Assembly: GCA_021820845.1 (NCBI GenBank)
Contig: JAKADC010000001.1
Coordinates: 62,001-126,000 of the forward strand
Length of the DNA stretch: 64,000 bases
Direction of reading: 5' to 3'
Origin: Pseudomonadota bacterium
Lineage (GTDB): Bacteria; Pseudomonadota; Gammaproteobacteria; Burkholderiales; Thiobacillaceae
Made by a program: the position numbers and the translations under genes. Below are positions 33,376-42,076 of this stretch, piece after piece; position 1 is the stretch's first letter; the number at the start of each line of letters is the position of its first letter. The notes below the pieces were generated by a model, which worked only from the letters and a program-made list of their open reading frames with translations, did no database searches and was not told where the DNA came from.

Positions 33376-33729
33376 ATGAAGATACGAATCCATGCTTCAA
33401 CCACGCTGACGAAAATCGCCGCGCCCGGCCTGCCGTTGTGGCAGGTCGCTCCGACCCGCGATGGCGCGGGACGCCGACTGACCGATTTCATGATGCTGAT
33501 TCCGCGGCTGCGCAATCGCCCGGACGCCGAGATCGAGCGGGCCTCGCGCGACATCCAGGCGGTCCTCGCGCTGCACCAGGACGTCGTCTTTGCGGACCTG
33601 AACCTCAAGCTGAATCTGCTCTGGGTGTCGTTGCGCCCCCGCCCCGGCGCGATCAGCGAACTGGTCGCGGCGATCCGCCTGCGGGTGCCGGAGGCGGTGC
33701 TGGTGGCGCACCCCGCCCAGTCCGGTTGA
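33376..33729 (+). CDS. Hypothetical protein downstream of rppH
   Basis: 117 residues from the ATG at 33376, 18 bases after rppH and preceded by a G-rich stretch. It is basic and has no signal peptide or membrane segment. The middle part, ALHQDVVFADLNLKLNLLWV, suggests a compact alpha/beta fold. I do not recognise a family. Codon use matches its neighbours, so it is probably a real gene co-transcribed with rppH. Confidence 0.6.
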   Translation: MKIRIHASTTLTKIAAPGLPLWQVAPTRDGAGRRLTDFMMLIPRLRNRPDAEIERASRDIQAVLALHQDVVFADLNLKLNLLWVSLRPRPGAISELVAAIRLRVPEAVLVAHPAQSG

Positions 33730-33902
33730 GCGTCCAACGCGGAGTCGTTGCGCAACGATTCTGCACTCGGGCGACGTCCCTGACGGCCCCGGAATGTCCC
33801 TGCAAATATCATGGAATCCCGCGCCGTTTCTGCGTTTCCGCTCACCCAAAGCGACAGAATTCGTTAAAATGAGCGATTGCTAATTAACCTGCTGGAGCAA
33901 AC

Positions 33903-34991
33903 ATGGCCGTTTCCGAACTTCAGGTGCAGACCGCACTGAAAGAGTTGGTCGATCCCAACACCCACAAGGACTACGTCTCCACCAAATCCGCCCGCAACAT
34001 CAAGATCGACGGCAATGCAGTGTCCGTCGACATTCAACTGGGCTACCCGGCGCAGAGCCAGCTGGCCGGTATCAAGCAGCAGATCGAGGACAAGCTCAAG
34101 ACCCTCGACGGCGTAACGGCCGCCACCGCCAACGTCAGCTTCAAGATCGTCTCGCACAGCGTGCAGCGCGGCGTCAAGCTGATCCCGAACGTGAAGAACA
34201 TCATCGCCGTGGCGTCCGGCAAGGGCGGCGTCGGCAAATCGACCACGGCCGTCAACCTGGCGCTGGCGCTGGCCGCCGAAGGCGCGCGCGTCGGCATGCT
34301 CGACGCCGACATCTACGGTCCGTCGCAGCCGACCATGCTGGGCATCACCGACAAGCCCGAGTCCAACGACGGCAAGAACCTCGAGCCGCTGATGGGGCAT
34401 GGCATCCAGGCGATGTCGATCGGCTTCCTGATCGACGTCGAAACCCCCATGGTGTGGCGCGGCCCGATGGTGACGCAGGCGCTGGAGCAGCTGCTGAACA
34501 ACACCAACTGGAGCGACCTCGACTACCTCGTGGTTGACCTCCCGCCCGGCACCGGCGACATCCAGCTGACGCTGGCGCAGCGCGTGCCGGTGACCGGCGC
34601 CGTGATCGTCACCACGCCGCAGGACATCGCGCTGATCGACGCGCGCAAGGGTCTCAAGATGTTCGAGAAGGTCGGCATCCCCATCATCGGCGTGGTCGAG
34701 AACATGAGCCTGCACATCTGCTCGAACTGCGGCCACGAAGAGCGCATCTTCGGCGAGGGCGGCGGCGAGCGCATGTGCAAGGACTACAACGTGGAATTCC
34801 TCGGCGCGCTCCCGTTGGACAGCGCCATCCGCGCCGACACCGATTCGGGCAAGCCGTCGGTGGTGTCCGATCCCAACGGCCGCGTGACCGAAATTTACAA
34901 GCAGATTGCGCGCCGCGTTGCTGTTAAGATTGGCGAAACCGGGGTGGACCATTCCGCCAAGTTCCCCAACATCGTCATTTCCAACACCTGA
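33903..34991 (+). CDS. apbC: ApbC/Mrp iron-sulfur carrier ATPase
   Basis: 362 residues: an N-terminal MIP18-like domain (residues 1-85), then a deviant Walker [17 protein letters not shown] near residue 105, [10 protein letters not shown] near 137 and the cluster-binding pair CSNC near residue 275. It binds and transfers [4Fe-4S] clusters in the cytoplasm. TGGAGC lies before the ATG. It overlaps dcd by one base. Confidence 0.95.
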   Translation: MAVSELQVQTALKELVDPNTHKDYVSTKSARNIKIDGNAVSVDIQLGYPAQSQLAGIKQQIEDKLKTLDGVTAATANVSFKIVSHSVQRGVKLIPNVKNIIAVASGKGGVGKSTTAVNLALALAAEGARVGMLDADIYGPSQPTMLGITDKPESNDGKNLEPLMGHGIQAMSIGFLIDVETPMVWRGPMVTQALEQLLNNTNWSDLDYLVVDLPPGTGDIQLTLAQRVPVTGAVIVTTPQDIALIDARKGLKMFEKVGIPIIGVVENMSLHICSNCGHEERIFGEGGGERMCKDYNVEFLGALPLDSAIRADTDSGKPSVVSDPNGRVTEIYKQIARRVAVKIGETGVDHSAKFPNIVISNT

Positions 34992-35557
34992 TGAGCATCA
35001 AGTCCGACCGATGGATCCGCCGCATGGCGGCCGAGCATGGCATGATCGAACCGTTCGAAGCGGGGCAGATCAAGCAGGTCGCCGGCAAATCCATCGTGTC
35101 GTACGGCACGTCGAGCTACGGCTATGATGTGCGCTGCGCCAGCGAATTCAAGCTGTTCACCGACATCAACACCACGATCGTCGACCCCAAGGCGTTCGAT
35201 CCGAACTCCTTCGTCGAGGTCAAGGGCGATTCCTGCATCATTCCGCCCAATTCGTTCGCGCTGGCGCGCACGGTGGAATACTTCCGCATTCCCCGCAGCG
35301 TGCTCACCATCTGCCTCGGCAAGAGCACCTACGCGCGCTGCGGCATCATCGTCAACGTGACGCCGCTCGAACCCGAGTGGGAAGGACACGTGACGCTCGA
35401 GTTTTCCAACACCACGCCGCTGCCCGCGCGCATCTACGCCAACGAAGGCGTGGCGCAGATGCTCTTCCTCGAATCCGATGAGGTGTGCGAAACCTCGTAC
35501 AAGGACCGCGGCGGGAAGTACCAGGGCCAGGTCGGCGTGACGCTGCCGAAAATTTAA
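34991..35557 (+). CDS. dcd: dCTP deaminase
   Basis: 188 residues, full length. Signature [12 protein letters not shown] near residue 37, catalytic-region Glu in [15 protein letters not shown] near 125-138, and the closing [11 protein letters not shown] are present. It deaminates dCTP to dUTP, supplying the main route to dTMP. The ATG shares a base with the apbC stop (TGATG). Confidence 0.96.
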   Translation: MSIKSDRWIRRMAAEHGMIEPFEAGQIKQVAGKSIVSYGTSSYGYDVRCASEFKLFTDINTTIVDPKAFDPNSFVEVKGDSCIIPPNSFALARTVEYFRIPRSVLTICLGKSTYARCGIIVNVTPLEPEWEGHVTLEFSNTTPLPARIYANEGVAQMLFLESDEVCETSYKDRGGKYQGQVGVTLPKI

Positions 35558-35579
35558 TTTCCCGGCTCCCCGGGATTCG

Positions 35580-35585
35580 TATAAT
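35580..35585 (+). promoter_or_regulatory. Consensus TATAAT -10 before the decarboxylase gene
   Basis: A perfect TATAAT follows a CCCGG-CTCC-CCGGG hairpin (35561-35574) that comes just after the dcd stop. The -35 is weak (TTTCCC with 16 bases between). A start near 35592 would give a leader of about 37 bases. Confidence 0.5.
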
Positions 35586-35628
35586 CCGGCTTTTCAATCC
35601 GCCCCACGGCTTCCCTCTGGAGCAGGCC

Positions 35629-37872
35629 ATGCGCTTCCGCTTTCCCGTTGTCATCATCGACGAAGACTTCCGTTCCGAGAACGCATCGGGCCTGGGCATC
35701 CGCACGCTCGCCGAGGCGATCGAAAAGGAAGGCATGGAGGTGCTCGGCGTCACCAACTACGGCGACCTGACCTCGTTTGCCCAGCAGCAGGCACGCGCTT
35801 CCGCCTTCGTGCTGTCGATCGACGACGAGGAACTGGCGGGGTCGGCGGAGGATGCCAACGCGGCGCTGCAGAAACTGCGCGCCTTCGTCGAGGAAGTGCG
35901 CTTCCGCAACGGCGAAATCCCGATTTTCCTGCACGGTGAAACGCGCACCGCGCGCCACATCCCGAACGACATCCTGCGCGAGTTGAACGGCTTCATCCAC
36001 ATGCTGGAAGACACGCCGGAGTTTCTTGCGCGCTACATCGGCCGCGAAGCGCGCGCCTACCTCGATTCCCTGGTGCCGCCGTTCTTCCGCGCGCTGACCC
36101 ATTACGCGGCCGACGGCTCGTACTCGTGGCATTGCCCGGGCCACTCCGGCGGGGTGGCCTTCCTGAAGGCGCCCATCGGCCAGATGTTCCACCAGTTCTT
36201 CGGTGAGAACCTGCTGCGCGCCGACGTGTGCAACGCCGTGGACGAACTCGGGCAACTGCTCGACCACACCGGTCCGGTGGGGGCATCGGAGCGCAACGCG
36301 GCGCGCATCTTCAACTGCGACCACCTGTTTTTCGTCACCAACGGCACCTCGTCGTCCAACAAGATGGTGTGGCACGCGACGGTGGCGCCGGGCGACATCG
36401 TGGTGGTCGACCGCAACTGCCACAAGTCGATCCTGCACGCGATCGTGATGTGCGGCGCGATCCCCATTTTCCTCACGCCGACGCGCAATCATTACGGCAT
36501 CATCGGCCCCATTCCGCTCGACGAATTCCGCCCCGAGAACATCCGGAAGAAGATCGAAGCGCACCCGTTCGCCAAGGACGTCAAACGCAAGCCGCGCATT
36601 CTCACGATCACCCAGTCGACCTACGACGGCATTCTCTACAACGTCGACATGATCAAGGATCTGCTGGGCGATTACATCGATACCCTGCATTTCGACGAAG
36701 CCTGGCTGCCGCACGCAACCTTCCACGATTTCTATCGCGGGATGCATGCCATCGGCAAGGACCGCCCGCGGGCGAAGGATGCACTCGTGTTCGCCACGCA
36801 GTCGACGCACAAGCTGCTGGCCGGCTTGTCGCAGGCCTCCCAGATCCTCGTCCAGGACTCGGAGACGCGCCGGCTCGATTTCCACCGCTTCAACGAGGCG
36901 TACCTGATGCACACCTCGACCTCGCCGCAATACGCCATCATCGCCTCGTGCGACGTGGCGGCGGCGATGATGGAGCCGCCCGGCGGCACCGCGCTGGTCG
37001 AGGAATCGATCCGCGAGGCGCTCGATTTCCGGCGCGCCATGCGCAAGGTCGACGAGGAATTCGGGGATTCCTGGTGGTTCAAGGTATGGGGGCCGCAGAA
37101 GCTGGCCGAGGAGGGCGTCGGCGACCGCGAGGACTGGATGCTCGAAACCGGCGCGCGCTGGCACGAGTTCGGCAAGATCGCACCCGGCTTCAACATGCTC
37201 GACCCGATCAAGGCCACCATCATCACGCCGGGCCTGGATCTCGACGGCGCCTTCGCCGACTGGGGCATTCCCGCCGCGATCGTCACGAAATACCTCGCCG
37301 AGCACGGCGTCATCGTCGAGAAGACCGGGCTGTATTCCTTCTTCATCATGTTCACGATCGGCATCACCAAGGGCCGCTGGAACACCCTGGTGACCGCGCT
37401 GCAGCAGTTCAAGACCGACTACGACGAGAACCAGCCGCTGTGGCGCGTGCTGCCCGAGTTCATCGAGAAGCACCCGCGCTACGAGAAGACGGGCCTCAAG
37501 GATCTGTGCGACCAGATCCATGCCATCTACAAGGCCAAGGACGTGGCGCGCCTGACGACCGAGATGTACCTGTCGGAAATGGCGCCGGCGATGAAGCCGG
37601 CCGATGCCTTCGCCAAGATGGCGCACCGCGAGATCGAGCGGGTCGAGATCGACAAGCTCGAGGGCCGCATCACCGCCATGCTGGTGACGCCGTATCCCCC
37701 CGGGATTCCCCTGCTGATTCCGGGCGAGCGGTTCAACGCGACGATCGTGCGTTACCTCCAGTTCACCCGCGAGTTCAACGAGAAATTCCCCGGCTTCGAG
37801 ACCGACGTCCACGGCCTGGTCGAGGACGTGGTCGACGGCAAGGCGCGCTACTTCGTCGATTGCGTGAGCTGA
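35629..37872 (+). CDS. Orn/Lys/Arg decarboxylase, AdiA-like
   Basis: 747 residues, a fold-type I PLP decarboxylase with N-terminal receiver-like wing domain (residues 1-125), large PLP domain and C-terminal domain. The PLP lysine is K395 in ATQSTHKLLAGLSQAS; HFDEAWLPH near residue 355 and NEAYLMHTSTSPQYAI near 423 are family motifs. The overall pattern is closest to biodegradative arginine decarboxylase AdiA, but ornithine or lysine specificity cannot be excluded. GGAG lies 7 bases before the ATG. No antiporter gene is adjacent, unlike the acid-resistance systems of enterobacteria, so a biosynthetic polyamine role is possible. Confidence 0.88.
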   Translation: MRFRFPVVIIDEDFRSENASGLGIRTLAEAIEKEGMEVLGVTNYGDLTSFAQQQARASAFVLSIDDEELAGSAEDANAALQKLRAFVEEVRFRNGEIPIFLHGETRTARHIPNDILRELNGFIHMLEDTPEFLARYIGREARAYLDSLVPPFFRALTHYAADGSYSWHCPGHSGGVAFLKAPIGQMFHQFFGENLLRADVCNAVDELGQLLDHTGPVGASERNAARIFNCDHLFFVTNGTSSSNKMVWHATVAPGDIVVVDRNCHKSILHAIVMCGAIPIFLTPTRNHYGIIGPIPLDEFRPENIRKKIEAHPFAKDVKRKPRILTITQSTYDGILYNVDMIKDLLGDYIDTLHFDEAWLPHATFHDFYRGMHAIGKDRPRAKDALVFATQSTHKLLAGLSQASQILVQDSETRRLDFHRFNEAYLMHTSTSPQYAIIASCDVAAAMMEPPGGTALVEESIREALDFRRAMRKVDEEFGDSWWFKVWGPQKLAEEGVGDREDWMLETGARWHEFGKIAPGFNMLDPIKATIITPGLDLDGAFADWGIPAAIVTKYLAEHGVIVEKTGLYSFFIMFTIGITKGRWNTLVTALQQFKTDYDENQPLWRVLPEFIEKHPRYEKTGLKDLCDQIHAIYKAKDVARLTTEMYLSEMAPAMKPADAFAKMAHREIERVEIDKLEGRITAMLVTPYPPGIPLLIPGERFNATIVRYLQFTREFNEKFPGFETDVHGLVEDVVDGKARYFVDCVS

Positions 37873-37897
37873 TCGCGTCGCACGCGTCGCTTAGCGC

Positions 37898-37925
37898 TTG
37901 ATTTGCCTGGCAAAAGGCGTATGAT
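37898..37925 (+). promoter_or_regulatory. Sigma-70 promoter for the rpsF operon
   Basis: TTGATT at 37898-37903, 16 bases, TATGAT at 37920-37925. It is the best-matching promoter in the window and precedes rpsF by about 90 bases. Transcription would begin near 37932, exactly at the following hairpin. Confidence 0.65.
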
Positions 37926-37931
37926 TCGCAG

Positions 37932-37958
37932 TCCCCGGTTTGCCGGGGATTGTTTTTT
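37932..37958 (+). terminator. Intrinsic-type hairpin at the 5' end of the rpsF leader
   Basis: TCCCCGG-TTTG-CCGGGGA followed by TTGTTTTTT, a full rho-independent terminator shape. It can end transcripts arriving from the decarboxylase gene. Because it coincides with the predicted rpsF transcription start, it may also form the first structure in the rpsF mRNA. Confidence 0.75.
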
Positions 37959-37972
37959 GACTCGACCACCTT

Positions 37973-37997
37973 GCTCCACCGCACCGCAGCGGGGGGC
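37973..37997 (+). promoter_or_regulatory. Candidate S6:S18 ribosomal-protein leader hairpin
   Basis: A hairpin 19 bases before the rpsF start: GCTCC and CCGC pair with GCGG and GGGGC around an A bulge and the loop ACCGCA. rpsF leaders in many bacteria carry an S6:S18-binding element with CCG-containing unpaired bases, used for autoregulation. The loop here contains ACCG. Identity is inferred from position and shape only. Confidence 0.4.
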
Positions 37998-38015
37998 TGA
38001 ACCGAAAGGAACAAG

Positions 38016-38399
38016 ATGCGGCATTACGAAATCGTGTTTATCGTCCATCCCGATCAGAGCGAGCAGGTGCCCGCGATGATCGAGCGCTACCGTGCCAACA
38101 TCACCACGCGCGGCGGCAGCGTCCACCGTCTCGAAGATTGGGGCCGCCGCCAGATGGCCTACCCGATCCAGAAGGTCCACAAGGCCCACTACGTGCTGAT
38201 GAATATCGAGTGCGACCAGGAAACCCTGGAAGAACTCGAACATGGCTTCAAGTTCAACGACGCCGTGCTGCGCCATCTCACCATCAAGCGCGACGCTGCC
38301 GTGACCACGGCTTCTCCGATGATGAAGGAGGAAAAGGCGCGTGATCTGCTGGAGAGCGCCAAGCCGGCCGTGGCAGCCGAGGCGCCCGCCGCAGCCTGA
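38016..38399 (+). CDS. rpsF: 30S ribosomal protein S6
   Basis: 127 residues with the S6 opening [19 protein letters not shown] and central [24 protein letters not shown]. It binds S18 in the small-subunit platform. The C-terminal 25 residues are an Ala/Glu/Lys-rich tail. AAAGGAAC precedes the ATG. It is first in rpsF-priB-rpsR-rplI. Confidence 0.97.
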   Translation: MRHYEIVFIVHPDQSEQVPAMIERYRANITTRGGSVHRLEDWGRRQMAYPIQKVHKAHYVLMNIECDQETLEELEHGFKFNDAVLRHLTIKRDAAVTTASPMMKEEKARDLLESAKPAVAAEAPAAA

Positions 38400-38403
38400 G
38401 TGA

Positions 38404-38694
38404 GTGAACCGGCTGCTCATCAGCGGCGCCCTCATCCAGGTTGACCCCTTGCGTTACAGTCCGGCCGGTGTGCCGATCGCCGAAGCGGTGATTCAGCACC
38501 GAGGGAGCCAGACCGTCGCTGGCCAGACAAGGCAGATGGAGTGCGAGTTGACGGTGCAGGCAAGCGGACCGCTCGCCGCCCGGCTGGCCCAACTGGCGAG
38601 TGGAACGCAGGTTGAGGTGGAAGGCGCGCTGAACCGACGCAGCGTGAACAGCCGGCAGCTGATCCTGATATTGAATCGAATCGAAAAGGAATGA
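38404..38694 (+). CDS. priB: Primosomal replication protein PriB
   Basis: 96 residues starting with GTG, four bases after rpsF. It has a single OB fold related to SSB: NRLLISGALIQVDPLRYSPA, then RQMECELTVQASG and VEVEGALNRRSVNSRQLIL. PriB binds ssDNA and PriA for replication restart. Its place between rpsF and rpsR is the standard one. Confidence 0.94.
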   Translation: MNRLLISGALIQVDPLRYSPAGVPIAEAVIQHRGSQTVAGQTRQMECELTVQASGPLAARLAQLASGTQVEVEGALNRRSVNSRQLILILNRIEKE

Positions 38695-38697
38695 ATC

Positions 38698-38985
38698 ATG
38701 GCACGTCCCATGGGTGGTAAATCCGGCGGCAAGTTCGCCAACAAGCGCCGCGACAGCGGCAACCGGGGTCTCTTCAAGCGCCGCAAGTTCTGCCGCTTCA
38801 CCGCCGAGAAGGTGGTCGAGGTGGATTACAAGGACATCGACGTGCTGAAGGAATTCATCGCCGAGAACGGCCGCATCATCCCCGCCCGCATCACCGGCAC
38901 CAAGGCGCACTACCAGCGCCAGCTGGGCACCGCGATCAAGCGTGCGCGCTTCCTGGCGCTCATGCCCTACACCGATCTGCATTGA
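38698..38985 (+). CDS. rpsR: 30S ribosomal protein S18
   Basis: 95 residues, of which the last 70 form the conserved S18 core: [21 protein letters not shown], then [18 protein letters not shown]. The N-terminal extension is Gly/Lys-rich, as in other betaproteobacteria. It sits in the 30S platform with S6. It starts 3 bases after priB. Confidence 0.97.
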   Translation: MARPMGGKSGGKFANKRRDSGNRGLFKRRKFCRFTAEKVVEVDYKDIDVLKEFIAENGRIIPARITGTKAHYQRQLGTAIKRARFLALMPYTDLH

Positions 38986-38995
38986 GGAGACGACC

Positions 38996-39445
38996 ATGCA
39001 AGTGATTCTGATGGACAAAGTCGTCAACCTGGGCAACCTGGGTGACGTGGTCAAGGTGAAAGACGGCTACGCCCGCAACTTCCTGATCCCCACCGGCCGC
39101 GCGCGCCGCGCCACGCAAGCCAACATGGAAGCGTTTGCCGCGCAGAAGGCCGAACTGGAACGCGTCGCTGCCGAGAAGCTCGCCGACGCTCAGCGTCGTG
39201 GCGAAAAGCTCGAAGGCGTCAGCGTGACGATCAGCCACAAGGCGGGCGTCGACGGCCGTCTGTTCGGCTCGGTGACCAATGCCGAAATCGCGGACGCGCT
39301 GAAGGCCCAGGGCCATGACGTCACGAAGGCGGAGATCCGCCTGCCCGAAGGCCCGTTCAAGGCCATCGGCGAATACCCGGTCATGGTGGCACTGCATACC
39401 GACGTGACCGCCAACGTGACGGTGGTGGTTGCCGCCGAGCAGTAA
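38996..39445 (+). CDS. rplI: 50S ribosomal protein L9
   Basis: 149 residues from the ATG at 38996, after GAGGAG. The N-terminal signature [20 protein letters not shown] and [13 protein letters not shown] are followed by the long connecting helix and the C-terminal rRNA-binding domain. It ends the ribosomal operon before a clear terminator. Confidence 0.97.
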   Translation: MQVILMDKVVNLGNLGDVVKVKDGYARNFLIPTGRARRATQANMEAFAAQKAELERVAAEKLADAQRRGEKLEGVSVTISHKAGVDGRLFGSVTNAEIADALKAQGHDVTKAEIRLPEGPFKAIGEYPVMVALHTDVTANVTVVVAAEQ

Positions 39446-39464
39446 TCCGGCCGCACTCGAAGAA

Positions 39465-39491
39465 GGGAGCCGCCGGCTCCCTTTTTTGTTT
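39465..39491 (+). terminator. Rho-independent terminator of the rpsF-rplI operon
   Basis: GGGAGCC-GCC-GGCTCCC followed by TTTTTTG and more T. It lies 20 bases after rplI and separates the ribosomal genes from dnaB. Confidence 0.92.
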
Positions 39492-39543
39492 TTCATCCTC
39501 GAAACAATTCCCGGCTGTTCACCCCTTGTCCACAGCTTTTCCC

Positions 39544-39572
39544 TTGGTCGGGCCGGGGCCGAAGACTAGAAT
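39544..39572 (+). promoter_or_regulatory. Sigma-70 promoter for dnaB, implying a leaderless mRNA
   Basis: TTGGTC at 39544-39549, 17 bases, TAGAAT at 39567-39572. The dnaB ATG begins at 39579, seven bases after the -10, where transcription should start. No ribosome-binding site precedes the ATG. A single DnaA-box-like nonamer, TTGTCCACA, sits at 39526-39534 upstream of the -35. Confidence 0.6.
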
Positions 39573-39578
39573 CCTGCC

Positions 39579-40970
39579 ATGGCCGCCGTCCACCCGCTGA
39601 GCGCAAATTCCGATCCCCAACTGGCGCAGATGCGCCTGCCGCCGCACTCGCTGGAAGCCGAGCAGGCGGTGCTGGGTGGTCTGTTGCTGGACAACGGCGC
39701 ATGGGACCGCATCGGCGATGTCGTCGCAGAGGGCGATTTCTACCGCCAGGACCATCGCCAGATCCTGCGTGCGATCGTGCGGCAGATCGCGGAAAACCGT
39801 CCGGCCGACGCCGTGACCGTTTCCGAGGCGCTGCAGTCGCTGGGGCAGCTCGAAAGCGTCGGCGGCCTCGCCTACGTCGTCGCGCTGGCGAGCAACACGC
39901 CGTCGGCCGCCAACATCCGCCGTTATGCCGAAATCGTGCGCGAGCGCTCGGTGATGCGCCGCCTCGCCGAGGTGGCGACCGGGATCGCCGACACCGCCTA
40001 CGCCCCGGCCGGGCGCAGCGCCTCGCAGCTGCTCGATGAGGCCGAGGCCAAGGTGTTCGAGATCGCCGAGTCCGGCAGCCGGGGACAGGCGGGGTTCACC
40101 GAAATCAAGCCGCTCCTGAAGGAAGTCGTCGAGCGCATCGACGAGCTGTATCACCGCGACAACGACTCCGGCGTCACGGGCGTGCCGACCGGCTTTCACG
40201 ATCTCGACCAGAAGACATCGGGCCTGCAGCCGGGCGACCTCGTCATCGTCGCCGGCCGGCCGTCGATGGGCAAGACCGCGTTCTCGATCAACATCGCCGA
40301 AAACGTCGCGCTCGACACCGGCCTGCCGGTGGCGGTGTTCTCGATGGAAATGGGCGGCGCCCAGCTGGTGATGCGGATGATCGGCTCGGTCGGCAAGCTC
40401 GACCAGCACCGCCTGCGCACCGGCAAGCTGGGCGAGGACGACTGGCAGCGCCTCACCTATGCGCTCGGCAAGCTCAACGAGGCACCGGTCTTCATCGACG
40501 AGACGCCGGGGCTCAACGTGCTCGAACTGCGCGCGCGTGCGCGCCGTCTCATGCGCCAGTGCGGCAAGCTCGGCCTCATCGTGATCGACTACCTGCAGCT
40601 GATGTCGGCCAGCAGCACGGGCGAGAACCGCGCCACCGAAATTTCCGAGATTTCGCGCGCGCTGAAGGGGCTGGCGAAGGAATTGCACGTACCGGTGATA
40701 GCGCTCTCGCAGTTGAACCGGGGTCTGGAGCAGCGCCCCAACAAACGCCCGGTGATGTCGGATCTGCGCGAATCGGGCGCCATCGAACAGGATGCCGACG
40801 TCATCCTGTTCATCTACCGCGACGAGGTCTACAACCCCGACACGCAGGACAAGGGGACGGCGGAAATCATCATCAGCAAGCAGCGCAACGGTCCCATCGG
40901 CACGGTGCGGCTCGCCTTCCTCGGCGAGTACACGCGGTTCGAAACGCTGGCGCAGCCGGGATCCTACTGA
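39579..40970 (+). CDS. dnaB: Replicative DNA helicase DnaB
   Basis: 463 residues, full length and without intein. N-terminal domain starts PPHSLEAEQAVLGGLLLDN at residue 21; the RecA-like domain has FHDLDQKTSGLQPGD near 206 and Walker A GRPSMGKT at 226-233, then VIDYLQLM near 335 and the arginine-finger region QRNGPIGTVRLAF near 440. It unwinds DNA ahead of the replication fork. The start ATG at 39579 is supported by the family's N-terminal length; an internal ATG at 39630 would trim the N-terminal arm. Confidence 0.97.
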   Translation: MAAVHPLSANSDPQLAQMRLPPHSLEAEQAVLGGLLLDNGAWDRIGDVVAEGDFYRQDHRQILRAIVRQIAENRPADAVTVSEALQSLGQLESVGGLAYVVALASNTPSAANIRRYAEIVRERSVMRRLAEVATGIADTAYAPAGRSASQLLDEAEAKVFEIAESGSRGQAGFTEIKPLLKEVVERIDELYHRDNDSGVTGVPTGFHDLDQKTSGLQPGDLVIVAGRPSMGKTAFSINIAENVALDTGLPVAVFSMEMGGAQLVMRMIGSVGKLDQHRLRTGKLGEDDWQRLTYALGKLNEAPVFIDETPGLNVLELRARARRLMRQCGKLGLIVIDYLQLMSASSTGENRATEISEISRALKGLAKELHVPVIALSQLNRGLEQRPNKRPVMSDLRESGAIEQDADVILFIYRDEVYNPDTQDKGTAEIIISKQRNGPIGTVRLAFLGEYTRFETLAQPGSY

Positions 40971-40975
40971 GCCCG

Positions 40976-42043
40976 ATGCGGCCCATCCAGGCGCGGATCT
41001 CGATCGGTGCGATGGCGCACAACCTGCGCGTGGCGCGCAGCCATGCGGGAGACGCGCGCCTGTTCGCGGTGGTCAAGGCCAACGCCTACGGCCACGGCCT
41101 GTCGCGCGCCCGTCGGGCGCTGGCTGCCGCCGACGGCTTTGCCGTTCTGACGCTGGAAGAGGCCGCGAATCTGCGGCTGATGGGGGTGGAGCAACCCATC
41201 GTGCTCCTCGAAGGCCTGTTCGGCGCCGACGAGATCGCCGCCTGCGTCGAACTCGACCTGTGGCCGGTGCTGCACCGGCCCGCGCAACTCGACTGGCTGC
41301 AGCAGCAGCCGCCCGCCCGGCCCCTCCAGGTCTTTCTCAAGTTCGACACCGGCATGCACCGGCTCGGATTTCCGCTGGCCGACCATGCGGCGGTCGTCGC
41401 CCGCACGAAGCGCCTGGCCGGCGTGGCGGGCATCACCCTGATGACGCACTTTGCGCAGGCGGATGAGGCCGCCGGCGTGGCCTGGCAGTTGCGGCCGTTC
41501 CTGGAAGAATTGTCGGCCCACGGCCTGCCGTGGAGCAGCGCCAACTCGGCCGCGCTGCTGCGCTATCCGGAAAGTCGGGGCGCCTGGGCGCGGCCGGGGC
41601 TGATGCTGTACGGCGCGTCGCCTTTTGCCGAAACGACGGCGGACCAGCTCGGACTGCGGCCGGCCATGACGCTGCGCTCGGAGATTATCGGCGTGCAGCA
41701 GCTGCGGGCGGGCGAGGGGGTGGGGTACGGCCAGCTATTTCGTGCCGACCGGCCGACGGCGGTGGGAGTGGTCGCCTGCGGCTACGCCGACGGCTATCCG
41801 CGGCACGCCCCCACCGGCACGCCGGTCCTGGTGGACGGACGCGTCAGTCGCACCCTCGGGCGCGTGTCGATGGACATGCTGTGCGTGGATTTGAGCGACT
41901 GCCCCGGAGCCGGCGTCGGCAGCCCCGTCGTGCTGTGGGGCGAGGGCATGCCGGTGGATGCCGTGGCAACGGCGGCGGGCACCAGCAGTTATGAACTGTT
42001 GTGCGCGCTGGCCGCGCGTGTTCCCGTCGAAGAGACCGACTAG
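40976..42043 (+). CDS. alr: Alanine racemase
   Basis: 355 residues. PLP lysine K34 in AVVKANAYGHGL; the second catalytic residue is the Tyr of GEGVGYGQLF near residue 255; VGVVACGYADGYPR is the phosphate-binding region. It makes D-alanine for peptidoglycan. It begins 5 bases after dnaB, the usual betaproteobacterial order. Confidence 0.96.
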   Translation: MRPIQARISIGAMAHNLRVARSHAGDARLFAVVKANAYGHGLSRARRALAAADGFAVLTLEEAANLRLMGVEQPIVLLEGLFGADEIAACVELDLWPVLHRPAQLDWLQQQPPARPLQVFLKFDTGMHRLGFPLADHAAVVARTKRLAGVAGITLMTHFAQADEAAGVAWQLRPFLEELSAHGLPWSSANSAALLRYPESRGAWARPGLMLYGASPFAETTADQLGLRPAMTLRSEIIGVQQLRAGEGVGYGQLFRADRPTAVGVVACGYADGYPRHAPTGTPVLVDGRVSRTLGRVSMDMLCVDLSDCPGAGVGSPVVLWGEGMPVDAVATAAGTSSYELLCALAARVPVEETD

Positions 42044-42076
42044 GATCGGCGACGAGACCGCGCCGAGCAACCCGCC

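Noticed and set aside
33730..33902. Small gene or promoter in the gap before apbC
   Set aside because: No frame with a ribosome-binding site. A TTAAAATG near 33862 looks like a -10 but has no acceptable -35, so I did not list it.
35554..37812. A 752-codon open frame antisense to the decarboxylase gene, and similar long antisense frames such as 18042-19664 and 20761-23013
   Set aside because: They are shadows produced by high GC codon bias. Their translations are low-complexity Arg/Gly/Val-rich, show no family motifs, and lie fully opposite strongly conserved genes.
39526..39534. Possible replication origin at the DnaA-box-like sequence before dnaB
   Set aside because: There is only one nonamer with a mismatch, no AT-rich region, and no dnaA, dnaN or parAB nearby.
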